Shown here one piece after another: positions 48,717 through 59,749 of a DNA stretch of 64,000 nucleotides; position 1 is the first letter of the stretch, and the number at the start of each line of letters is the position of its first letter. The notes under the pieces are model-generated. The model did not search any database. It was not told the origin of the DNA and saw nothing but the letters and a program-made list of their open reading frames with translations. The position numbers were made by a program, and so were the translations under genes. Source of the stretch: Hydractinia symbiolongicarpus (taxonomy: Eukaryota; Cnidaria; Hydrozoa; Anthoathecata; Hydractiniidae); the NCBI RefSeq assembly GCF_029227915.1, contig NC_079881.1, positions 8,680,001-8,744,000 of the forward strand, in the 5' to 3' direction.

Positions 48717-48956
48717 TCATTTTCTGCTCTCGTTTCTTGGAAATCTCTTCGGAGATCTTCTGAATCTCTGGCGTTTTAGTGACGAGTTTTTGAAAGCAAG
48801 GAAGATCTTCTCTTTATTGTTCTTCCATGTTGACAAGGTGCTGCTTGGAACGGAGTACTTGATGGAAGCGTCTTTATTGGACATACCATCGTCCAAGTAA
48901 CGGAGAGCTTCATATTTTGTTTTTAAAGTGAGTTCTTTATGCTTTCTTTTCCCCAT
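48717..48956 (-). CDS. CENP-B N-terminal (pogo/Tigger) helix-turn-helix ORF
   Basis: 79 residues from Met at 48956 (MGKRKHKELTLKTKYEALRY). The pattern basic start, LTLKTKYEALRYLDDG, NKDASIKYSVPSSTLSTWKNN is that of the CENPB-N / pogo DNA-binding domain, about 55 residues long, followed by a basic tail. No second HTH or DDE nuclease follows, so this is a DNA-binding-only product. It could still bind the ends of related elements and act as a repressor. It could also simply be a deletion remnant with the frame still open. Confidence 0.6.
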   Translation of the reverse strand: MGKRKHKELTLKTKYEALRYLDDGMSNKDASIKYSVPSSTLSTWKNNKEKIFLAFKNSSLKRQRFRRSPKRFPRNESRK

Positions 48957-49219
48957 CTTGTCTTGATAAGAAATGGAAGCCAAAAGCAGAGGACGAGCTC
49001 CAATCGAATGTAAAAAAAAAACATTCGATTGCAAATTATCGAGTTGGTAAGCTTCAAAAACTCAAAAAATTCAAAAAATTCGAATTACATGATTAAAATT
49101 TCTTGATGGGACCGGAAAATCTGTTCGATTTACATGATTTTTCGAATTACATGGGTTCGAATTTCTTGTAAGGTTTTCAAGGTAAATTCTGAGGGGACCA
49201 CAGAATCTGTTCGAATTAA

Positions 49220-49973
49220 CCCTATTCGGTCCGGGGTTTTTCGAACATACTATGACCGGGGGGGGGGGGGGGGGCGGATTCCGCCCCCCCCCCCCCCCTT
49301 AATAACTTTTTATAGGATTGTTCAAATTGAATCAAACTTGGCACACTTATAGTACGTCATAAAAGGAACAAAATGGAAGCAATAAATTTTTGCTTGCGTG
49401 AGCACATTTTCTGTGACGTCATCAGAAGCTTGAAAATTGTTAAAAATGCCACTATCTGCTTAAAATATAATTACTTTTGTTCTAGAGCGAATTTTTACAT
49501 TCTGTTTGAAGTTTCTGAAAGCTAAATAAAATTTTTTTAACATATCTTCCGGTTTTTACATGGATCGAATAAAAAATTGCCAAAAATTGCCCGAAAATCC
49601 GCTTTTTTCCGATTTTCGGGTAAAATCCGACAAAATCGTGAAATTGGATTAGTCACGTGTCAAAATTATTCAAAATGATTCTTCTTGATGAAACAAAGTT
49701 GTGTTGCAAGTTTCAAGTTCTAAGGATAATCCTAACAGGAGTTATTATATTTTCTCCATTATAAGGATTTCATAGAGATTTTAGGGGTAGTTTCGAGTAA
49801 TGGCCAATATCAAAGCCTCTGAAAGGTATGGGACCTAAAAATTTAGCATGCAGGTGTCTAATAGATAAATGTTGAAATTCAGTAAGTATCATAGCCATAT
49901 AAGAAAGCAATCAGAAGTTATTAAAAAAAAACCGTCAGGGGGGGCGGAACCCGCCCCCCCTGACCGAATAGGG
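49220..49973 (+). mobile_element. TTAA-flanked MITE, copy 1
   Basis: Termini CCCTATTCGGTC, inverted at the other end as GACCGAATAGGG, flanked by TTAA on both sides (49216-49219 and 49974-49977), the piggyBac-type target. Subterminal G-run/C-run hairpins lie near both ends. No ORF. It is nested in the pogo-like element. Confidence 0.7.
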
Positions 49974-50020
49974 TTAAGTGAGTTTTCGAATTATAGGAGT
50001 TCGAATTACATGAGTTCAAC

Positions 50021-51156
50021 TGTATTCCATTTACTTGATATTTACAAGATAATATTTTTAGGGCGGAATGCTTTTTGTAAATAATATGAGTTTCTTAAAT
50101 ATCTTTTGTTATTATTATGGGAATTTTATTGCTTCTAAAATATTATAAATAATGCAAAAATAATTGAATAACTTATCCAAAATTTAAGAAATAAATATTT
50201 GGATAATCGTGTAAGCTTTGTTCTTTATACCCCCGACCAAATCCCGTATTCTAAATTCGAATGTTATTATTGGAGATCGCGTAAAGAAGAAATGTGATAA
50301 AGGTGACGTCAAATCAAGTTGGAAAGTGTTCGTAATAAATAAATAAGAAACAAGTTACTTATATACTAAGTCCAATAAAATATGTAGCCGACCAACAAAA
50401 AATGTTTTTATAATGCTTTTGACGTGTTTTTATAATGTCCCTGCACACTGTCGCAGTTTTTATTGCTGCCTGCTCCCTGACTACTAGCTTCAAACGATAA
50501 AGTTTGTTATTATGAGATGGCGCCAAATGTGAATAACTATACAGATTGGAAATATTTAACAACAAATCGAACGCTTCAACCTCATTCACGAATCTTTACT
50601 TTCTTTATCTTTATTAACAAATTAAATATCAATTTGTTCTGTACGTTCAGTAGTTTAAAATAATAAAAATGGTCTTCACATGTTGTTCAACATTTTTTGC
50701 TATTTTGATCTTAAACTTTTTTTGATTCATTATTTTGTGCGTATTGACACGTGACATCACAATAACAGAAATAGGAGAAATATACCCCATTGTTTTTTTA
50801 ATTTAGCCACCTGTTTGGCAAATTTGTAAAAATACTGAATTATAAAAAATTTAGCACTCACAAAGATGTAAACAAAACTGGTATTTTTAAAGACTGTTTT
50901 ATATTTTGGGTTTAGTGTAATGTCGTTCTGCAAAGTTTTGGTGAAAATTTACCGTTTTTATGTGAAAAAAAAACCCTACGAATATTATCAATATAAAACA
51001 TTCTTAGTCTTTTTTAAGACGTTTTTTGTTGTGATGGCTGAGACATGAGATTTATTATAAGGCTGACTATGCCAGTCGGTCTGGTTTTTGAAATCAACAC
51101 AATTATTGTGAACATTATTTCCGCAGCCGTGCGTGCGCGGTTCGCCTCTCCTGTAA
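50021..51156. other. AT-rich intergenic stretch
   Basis: No gene supported. Confidence 0.5.
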
Positions 51157-51808
51157 CCCTATTTCGTCTTAACGGTTTTTTTTAATAACACCTTAATGCT
51201 ACGTTGCATGACTACGATACTTACTAAGTTTCAATATTTATCTATTAGACACCTGCATGCCAAATTGTTAGGTCCCATACCGTTTAGAGTCTTTGATATT
51301 GGCTATTACTCGAAACTACCCCTAAATATCTTTATGAAACCCTTATAATGGGGGAAAATATAATAACTCCTATTAGGATTTTCGTTAGAAGTTGAAACTT
51401 ACAACACAACTTTATTTCATCAAGAAGAATCATTTTGAATGTTTTTGACACGTGATTAATCCGATTTCCCCATTTATTTGGATTTTACCCGAAGGTCGGG
51501 AAAAACGGATTTCCGGGTAATTTGTGACAGTTTTTATTGCGATATGTTTAAAAACCGGAAACAGACAAACAGGCACTAAAGTAATTGAATTTTAAGCAGA
51601 TAGTGACATTTTGAACAAATTTCAAGCTTTTGATGACGTCACAAAAAATGTGCTGACTCAAGCAAAAATTTTTTCCTGCCATTTTGTTCCTTTTGTGACG
51701 TACTATAAGTGTGCTAAGTTTGATTCAGTTTGGACAAGCCTATGGAAAGTTATTGAGGGAGGGGGGGGGGGGGCATATTATGTTCGAAAAACACCGGAGC
51801 GAATAGGG
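51157..51808 (-). mobile_element. TTAA-type MITE, copy 2 (diverged)
   Basis: Inverted relative to copy 1. One end is degenerate (CCCTATTTCGTC after GTAA); the other is GCGAATAGGG followed by TTAA (51809-51812). Internal sequence aligns with copies 1 and 3, for example the ATTAGACACCTGCATGC and CAAGAAGAATCATTTTGAAT stretches. It is shorter by about 100 bp, having lost part of one subterminal GC hairpin. Confidence 0.6.
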
Positions 51809-51812
51809 TTAA

Positions 51813-54585
51813 GATGAATATATCATTATATTTTCTAGCAAAGTCCTAAACAAACCAATTTCGGGCCTCTAAAGATCTCTGAATTTTCTTCAACATTGCT
51901 AAGTGGTGTCCATCATTTCATCTGTTGTTTTTGCAGCTGGTGTAAATTATTCTATAATATTTATAAGTGCTGTAGTTTTTACTACATGTATGATACACCA
52001 GAGAATGACTAGAAAGTCACTAAGGGTTGTATCTATTTTGGAATTGTACAGTGTATAGCTAGGTACCTCAAACTACAAAAACCCAGCAAAAGACTTTACA
52101 AATTCACGCCACTAAAATACCATCTTTGATTGAAACGTCACGCATACATTAATTTTCTCTGCATGCTTAATTTTAAGTTTGTTGTACCAGGGCCTCGTAC
52201 GCGTTTCGTTCTCATATCAAAAAACGCTACAGGCCCTGGGATTGAGGTTGTCATTATAATAGAAAAAAAATCACAGACATAAATTTTGGCTTAAAAATGT
52301 ACTTTAAACCAGGGCAAGGATTTAACAAATTTGTTGTCAAAACTCTTGAATCGTTTTATCACTTCCATGTAAAGGTTAAAAACTGTACCAAAAAGTACTG
52401 CAGCTGAAAACAATTTTTTTTCTTTTAAAAAACAACCACTTTATTTAAAAATAAAAATGTAAAAAATTGTAAACTTTTTGTAACAATTTTACATTATCAC
52501 TTGAGAATGTAACACTGTTACGAAAAGTTTCGTACATTTTTAATATTTAAATAAAAAGTTTTTTTTTTTGAAAATATGTAAGGAATTTTTAGCTGATTTT
52601 ATAGTAAGAAAACAAATTTATTGCACAACTTGTTTTCGCAACTAACCTTTATCCGCCGTTATGTTTTATCATCAAAAATACACCCGAAAAAAAAAGAATA
52701 GACTGCGTTATATAAAAAAAAAAAATTCCCGCCAAGCGTTTGTTTCAAATCCGTTTGTGATTCTGTATTGCTTTTGCAACTAACCAATGAGATTGAAGAG
52801 TTCAAGCGTGAATATTTCTGCCGCTATAAATTACGCGTTTGTAGTGGTAATGCGAAAAGTTTATATCAATTAAGAAAAAAATACTGATTCACCCCGCCAT
52901 CGCTTAAATAACCACAATTAGTAATTTGTCTCAAAATGAAATAGTAATGCGATTTCTGAGTAATTTAGTACATACATGAGAAGGAAACGGATGTATGAGT
53001 TTTATCGCCTACTCAAGGCGTATCATAGCTCAGGCCCGGTGGAGCGGATGTTTTTTTTATAAGGTTGATGTGTTATAATCAATTATTAATTGATCAATAT
53101 ATGCATATGCTCCGTATGAGATCAACAATATTTCGAGCTCGTTTCAATTTCCACGAAGATAGGACTGACAAACTAGACCTTATCAACATTGCCAACGCAT
53201 TTGTTACATCGTACGACAACAGAAAGCGAGTATTCGAAAAATGTACAAAGAAGGACTGGTAGTTCTCATATGCTATAGCCTATCTCCGCATTATCTTTAT
53301 TTTGCTTCGATGTTACTTTTGCTTGTTTTGAAAATATATCTTACATAAAATATGGCGTTTCTGTATTTCTATATATAATCTCCTTCATTTTGTGAAGGCT
53401 TTCAGCGCAATATTTCGGATTTTGAAGTATGTTTTAGCCAATCTAAGGGGGACAAAAGTTAAAAAATCTTCTTAGCCCATCAACTCCAACCATTCTTTGA
53501 CACTAAATAATTTAGCCCCTCCACTTTCTAAATAGCTCCGCCAGGTTTGTAGCTACAGCTTTGTTGGAAAGACATTTATTTGGCAGATAGGATTTAGGAA
53601 CATATATTGTTGCATAATAGGTTGAGAAGACACAACTTTATCATCTGTTTCCTTGAGTACTAACCTTCCCCACCCTAAATTATTTGACTGCTTTGAGACC
53701 ATCTATTGGATCTCATAAGCAGAACCATCGAATCTTATTTAAAAAACCTCTTATTCAGTTAACAGTTAGCAGGACTAGACCTTCGATGTATAAACATATT
53801 TAAAGTTTAATATTGATACAATATCAACTGTTTTGTCTATCTATACCGAGAAATATTACCCGAGGTCGATACGCTGACCGAGGGTAATAGCTATTTTGTT
53901 TGAGGTTGTAGAAACCAGGATAATTACTTGTGAAAAGGTTGTAAAGCGTTTGATTTGAATTTCATTGTATTAATTTTTCAAAGACATGTACAAAAAGAAA
54001 ACAAAACATCCGAATATCCATGTATAAAATTTTTTTAACGTTTTTGGAACTAAAATTATTCTTCCTCAGAAGAAGAGTCTATCACACAAATTCGACGCCC
54101 TTTTGCTTGAAAAGCAGCATGTAAGAATTTTCAGCCTGCATATTAAAGAAGACGAATGCTACTATCATATTTAACGCCCAATTATATAGAGCCCGCATGC
54201 CTCACATCGTGTTAATACATGGTAAAAAATTCTTTATTAATTAAAATAATGATTTAGTATATTATACCTTAAACTAAATGGGCAGGTAAACCCTGTTAAA
54301 ACAAAGGTATAAATTAGTGTTCCCTAGTGTTCCCAATAATGATTTCCGGTGCGAAGGAGTAAATTACCACAGCCTAACAAACAGACCTTTATTCAAGATC
54401 CTTAGTGGTTAAGAAGTGATTGTGTTGGATATTGCGTAACTTAAAATAGATGTTGAAGTTCAGTCACGTTCGAAGATAGTCAAATGAATCTAAAATTATT
54501 GTTACATCAAATGTATTTTTGAGCAAGAGGAGATAGATTGCATGAGCGTATATGTAACAACAATAAGAGAAAATTATTGAAGAAC
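51813..54585. other. AT-rich stretch before R4, one doubtful ORF
   Basis: The only coding-looking frame is 53083-53262 (ending DKLDLINIANAFVTSYDN...KKDW), with no start, domain or splice support. It may be a transposon or retrogene relic. Nothing else is supported. Confidence 0.3.
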
Positions 54586-57500
54586 ATGGCTATTTTATAT
54601 CTAGTGTTTTTTATCTTACTAAAATATTCAACTGGTTTGAAATATGAAGTAACACGATCAGCATATGTACTTGACAGAATTGTGCTTAAAACGAACAGAC
54701 TTAATATCTGCGCAACATATCGTGCAACGAATTACGGAAGAATTGATAATAAAGTGACATGCACTTGTCCCCCAGGGACTACTTTTCATAGCGTGAACAC
54801 TGAAGTACCAGCATGTCTTTCTTCCACAGCAGCACACCTAGGTAAAGTCCCGTATTCGATAATTATATTGTATTTGCATATCGAGACCGATTTATCCGTC
54901 AATTAATCAAATTTCATCCGTAACAATTTAAGACTATGATGCACCAAAACCAATTCATTTTCTTTAAAAATTTTAATAAAGGCAAAATGAAGTCCAACTT
55001 ATCTATATTAAAATACCCGTATACGTCTGTCTGTCTGTCACGCAAAATGGTAGTTTAGCTGCGCAAGTAGCGAGACGCACGCAATGTGGTATAAAAAGGA
55101 CGGGCGAACCCATGGATTTTTTCACGGGCTAACGACTAGCTTTTATAAAATGTGACTATGACAACAAGCCAATATGATATATTTTTTAAGGATCCTTTTA
55201 GGATCTGACTTAACGTGCTGTAAAACCATAAATTTAATATTTTTAGGTTGTGACTGTTTTGGAGAGAATTGCGCGTCATCAATCACGCCAAATCTATCAA
55301 TGCTTAGAAAGCTTCAGTCAAAAAAGACATGGTGCAATAATGCTACTAAACCTAGTTACACAATTAAAGTGTGGACACCAACTGGATGGAAGAATTTTTC
55401 AAGATCCGATGATATGGTCGTCAGATTTTACGTAAAGGATGATATTGGCAATTTGAAATTTCAGGTGGGAAATAGCATTAGCTGGATTGCTCACCAGTGA
55501 GAATCAAAACAATATTTTTAGGAATCCTCGTTAAATATGTTTTAAACATGCCAAATTTTTATGTTTCTTTAAAACTTTTAATTTTCTTCTCATAACATTT
55601 AAATTCAGCATGGCTTACATGCGCGTAAATTTTTATATAATTTTAGATTAAAGAAGTCATAATTTGCACAAAAACGCTTATTAATTTTTGAAATAAAATG
55701 TAATTGACACAAAAATAAAAAAGTCGAGCCAGTTTTTCGGGCTGGAGCGATCACAATTTTTAGCTGACCTAACCGAGATCTTGGTTCAACGAAGCAAGAT
55801 CTCAGCCAACTAGGCTGGCTCGTTTCCAATGTGGTCGTATTTGACTTTTTTATGAAAATTTTTTAATAAAACCGGAATTTCCGCAAGTCATATGATCAGT
55901 TTCTAAAAAGCTACAGCATTTGTATATTTACAAATTTCAGTGGAAAGTTGATGGATTTAATGTTATATCACACTACAGTGGAAACCTGTTTTTGATAACT
56001 GTGTCTTGTAATGGTGGAAATACAAAGCATTGTTTTTTAGCGAAGTCGCCAGGTCTTAAAATGTGTAAGTAAATTTTTTTATCAAAATTATGCTACCTAT
56101 CTTTGCTTCTATAGTTTAACGGAAATAAATGAAAGAAATACTACTGGTTCTTCGATGTCTTATTAAAGTGGGCTTAATTTAACTACAATAAAATTTACGT
56201 CAGCCACAATATTAGTATAACAACCCCCAACGCCCTTTTCTGTATCTCTGTGACTTTTTTGCAATAAGTGAAACGGTCACACATATATCCCACATTACAT
56301 GCAGAGGGAAGTGTACTTTCATTTGATTTGTTGTTGCATTTTGCCAAAAATAGGTTTGTTCGCGGAATGTTTATGATGATTTTGCCACATAAGATAGCCT
56401 GGTAAATTCACAATACGTGTAGAAAGATTTTTTTCACAGTGTTTTAAACATAAATAATAAGGAAAGGCACTTTCATTTAACCCTATTCGGTCCGGGGGGG
56501 GGGGGGGGGCGGATTCCGCCCGCCCTGACGGTTTTTTTTTAATAACTCCTGATTGCTTTGTTATATGGCTATGATACTTACTGAGTTTCAACATTTATCT
56601 ATTAGACACCTGCATGCTAATTTTTTAGGTCCCATACCTTTCAGAGGCTTTGATATTGGCCATTACTCGAAACTACCCCTAAAAATCTCTATGAAATCCT
56701 TATAATGGGGAAAATATAATAACTCCTGTTAGGATTATCCTTAGAACTTGAAACTTGCAACACAACTTTGTTTTATCAAGAAGAATCATTTTGAATAATT
56801 TGAACACGTGACTAATCCGATTTCCCGATTTTGTCGGATTTTACCCGAAAATCGGAAAAAAAAACGGATTTTCGGGCAATTTTTGGCAATTTTTCATCCG
56901 ATCCATGTAAAAACCGGAAGATATGTTAAATAACTTTTATTTAGCTTTCAGAAACTTCAAACAGAATGTAAAAATTCGCTCTAGAACAAAAGTAATTATA
57001 TTTTAAGCAGATAGTGGCATTTTTAACAATTTTCAAGCTTTTGATGACGTCACAGAAAATGTGCTGACGCAAGCAAATTTTTTTTGGCGCCTTTTTGTTC
57101 CTTTTATGACGTACTATAAGTATGCCAAGTTTGATTCAATTTGAACAACCCTATGAAAAGTTATTGAGGGGGGGCGGAATCCGCCCCCCCCCCGGTCATA
57201 GTATGTTCGAAAAACCCCGGACCGAATAGGGTTAATTTGTTATTATATTTTATCAAAAATAGGTTTGTCTTGCGGAATTTTGTGATGATTTTGTCGCATA
57301 GAATTGCCTGATAAATTAAAAATACGTGTAGAAATTTTTGTTTCATAGCGTTAAATTTAAATTTACACTTAAAAAGAAAAATTTTTGCAAAGGTAGAATG
57401 ATCACACAAAGAGGTGTGCTGACTTGATGGATTTTCTGAAACTATAACTTACAAATTTGAAACAAAACAAAAATTTTAGTTAAGACGTAACTGAGAAATT

Positions 57501-59609
57501 AGGAGTATTAGACAAAGCTAGAGATACATGTAATAACATCGGATAATTGAAAATCTTAAACTTGCCAAACTTAAATACGTGAATCTCCCTCTTTTATTTA
57601 TTAGATAATGTAATGCAGGCAACACCAAAGACAGTCGAGCGTACTCCAGAATATATACCAAAGCAATCAAAGAACACAGAAGTCGGCTTAACATCTTCAA
57701 CTTTAATTTTGATTGGTGTTATAGTCGGGGTGCTTATTCTCATAGTCAACCTTGCAATTTTGGTAATATGTATTTTCAGGTAAGAACAAGTAATAATACA
57801 TACGTCTTTGCTTTTTTCAGTAATTCTATTTAAAAGCAGTCATTTTCAAAGTTATAATAACGTTGAATGTAAATATAAATCTCTTTAGTAATAGCTGTCG
57901 TCTGTCTGTCTGTCCGCGAAGACGCGTCCTGTTACGGAAACACGAAATGCGATATATCAAGGAAAGGCGACCCCGTTGATTTTTCCACGGGTTAACGACT
58001 AGTCTATTTAATAATAGTCGTATTCTATGTGTTCACAATGGCTGCTTGCAGCTTCGTTCCGGGGCTCCTGGATTAACGACTAAGTTTATAGTATATAATA
58101 GTTGCCGTACGTCTGTGTGTCTGTAAGCCAAAATGGTAGCTGTGGGTAGCGCAGGTCTGTTTAAAAACAAAGAGTATAAGATACCATAACTTATTTATGT
58201 CCTTTTTACACAATTTTCTACTTCTGTTTCACTATCTTGTTTAAATTTTTGTTGATATTTACTTCTTTATTTACCTAATACAAATGTTGCTTTAGCTAGC
58301 TAGCCATAGGGACCAAGAAGAATTTTCGTTTTATGATCTCAAATTACTCTAGCTGACAAAGTACATTACTAACTTAATTGGTTAATAGAGAAAATGCCTT
58401 GATTGATGGTTTTTGATAATATTACTTTTGATTCTGAGAGCATGGCTATGTAGACTTTTAAGTGTTATAGTCTTGACATAGCAATTTAAAAGCATGGGAA
58501 AACAGGTCTATTAATTGCAGCACATTGTGCCAAATACATCTAGCTTGACAGCCTGTAATTTTATTTCGTCAAAGTTTCTTTGTAAAATGACAAATGTAAG
58601 TGTCAAATGGTGAATACTTGTTTTACCTATTACGGGCCTCAGTAATATTTTTTAAGATTACATTTGGAACATTTCGGAAGGCCTTGATACGCTTCCGAAA
58701 TGTTCCGAAAACTAAAATTCATGATACATTGCGTTGCCGTTCTGTATTATGAAGGATATTAACCCTAATAAAACCTGGTCGTGGGACGTCCAGATATGTG
58801 TCGGGTAGAGCTTAATCAACATTTATCATAAAAAACATAATGACTAGCTTATTTGCTCTAAAATACTTTTGCCATGTGTACAGCCTTTAATCACAGCATT
58901 GCTAAAAAAATCGTACCTATTTCTTCATTATTTGGTGAAAAACTTACTTTTTTTGCCCCACCTTTCTTAAAATGCCTATTTTCTGGGACTCAGGAAGTAT
59001 AGCGTATACATTTTACTATATATTTCACTATTCTGTTGCATTTGTTTGAAAGCGCGCAGAGAACCTTTTAAGTCAAAAATCCTTTGATTGTCAAAATACA
59101 GGTCTACATGACTAAATAATGCCAACTACAGTTTAACTGGTGGAATGTTTGTCTGTCTTTTATATATATATATATATATATTTGTTAATCGCTTAAATAC
59201 AAGTATCTTGCAAGTCTACACCATGCGTTAACGCCGGGTTTCAGCAAATATACATAAAAAACCCAAAACAAGTAAACAAAGCATAAAAAAATCAACCAAC
59301 ATCGAAAGGCGCTTTAAAACTACTACGTTACGAATCACCAAGCAATATTTATGTCATTTATCCGATTTAACAATAAAAAACCTTCTTAGAATATCAAGAA
59401 AAAACCAATTAATTACCTCTGTTGTTATTTTTAGGAAAGTATCATCTCATGAAGCCTCCAAGAAATTGAGTCTAAACAGACAGCTTCAACAATTACAGGA
59501 CAAAGTTTTCATTCTCGATAAAAGTTACCTTACCAAGTATATCATTGTTCCGGACAGAACGAACATAGCGCATTCAAAATATGTTTCTTGTACACTTATC
59601 AACGCATAA
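54586..59609 (+). CDS. R4: receptor paralogue with unrelated short tail
   Basis: Exons 54586-54841, 55247-55464, 55941-56064, 57605-57779, 59435-59609; 315 residues. Exons 1-4 have exactly the R3 lengths (256, 218, 124, 175 bp). Signal peptide MAILYLVFFILLKYSTG; all ten cysteines kept (NICATYR, VTCTCPPG, GCDCFGENC, VSCNGGNTKHC), WKVDGFNVISHYSGN present; membrane helix about STLILIGVIVGVLILIVNLA. The tail is only 58 residues, basic at first (RKVSSHEASKKLSLNRQL) and with YLTKYIIV but no YxxP or YxxI pair. It therefore shares the ectodomain but not the signalling tail of R1, R3 and R5. A MITE lies in intron 3, and a foldback and several short repeats lie in the introns. An AATAAA follows at 59742. 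Confidence 0.75.
55001..55145 (+). repeat. Dispersed short repeat (CACGGG...TAACGACTAGC), copy a
   Basis: It begins AAATACCCGTATACGTCTGTC and contains CACGCAAAATGGTAG and CACGGGCTAACGACTAGC. Related copies are at 57885-58165 and, inverted, at 62340-62590. It lies in R4 intron 1. Confidence 0.55.
55735..55825. repeat. GAGCCAG foldback in R4 intron 2
   Basis: CGAGCCAG ... CTGGCTCG arms enclose a second perfect pair, GAGATCTTG / CAAGATCTC, with an 11-base loop. A related GAGCTGGCTCG / CGAGCCAGC pair occurs near 6010-6110. Confidence 0.45.
56481..57231 (-). mobile_element. TTAA-flanked MITE, copy 3, in R4 intron 3
   Basis: CCCTATTCGGTC / GACCGAATAGGG termini, TTAA at 56477-56480 and 57232-57235; 751 bp. 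Inverted relative to copy 1 and very similar to it along its length, so both are young copies of one family. Confidence 0.7.
57885..58165 (+). repeat. Dispersed short repeat, copy b (two adjacent units)
   Basis: The first unit has GTCTGTCTGTCTGTCC...CACGGGTTAACGACTAG. A second partial unit starts near 58105 (GCCGTACGTCTGTGTGTCTG). It lies in R4 intron 4. Confidence 0.5.
58666..58706. repeat. Perfect 15-bp hairpin in R4 intron 4
   Basis: GGAACATTTCGGAAG (58666-58680) pairs exactly with 58692-58706 around an 11-base loop. Confidence 0.55.
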
Positions 59610-59741
59610 AATGGAAAAGACTCTGCTTAATGCTGTCCCAAGCTAAAATTAAAATATTGATGATTATCCTAGCATAAGTTTCGAATCCAGTTATGTGTGA
59701 CCAATATTTGTTTTGTACAGTACTCTCTAACTGATTTCCAG

Positions 59742-59747
59742 AATAAA
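59742..59747 (+). terminator. Polyadenylation signal candidate of R4
   Basis: AATAAA 133 bases after the R4 stop codon, in an AT-rich setting, so chance occurrence is possible. Confidence 0.35.
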
Positions 59748-59749
59748 TA

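Larger units (their letters stand above)
48508..50020 (-). mobile_element. Short pogo/Tigger-like element with nested MITE
   Basis: Terminal inverted repeats GTTGAACCCATGTAATTCGAA (48508-48528) and its complement with one mismatch (50000-50020). Further TTCGAATTACATGA words occur inside both ends. It encodes only a helix-turn-helix ORF; the DDE transposase domain is missing. The TTAA MITE at 49220-49973 is inserted within it. Confidence 0.65.

Noticed and set aside
10022-59609. Assignment of R1-R5 to Ig-type allorecognition genes
   Set aside because: The ectodomain lacks the Cys-Trp-Cys Ig pattern; only the general architecture is similar.
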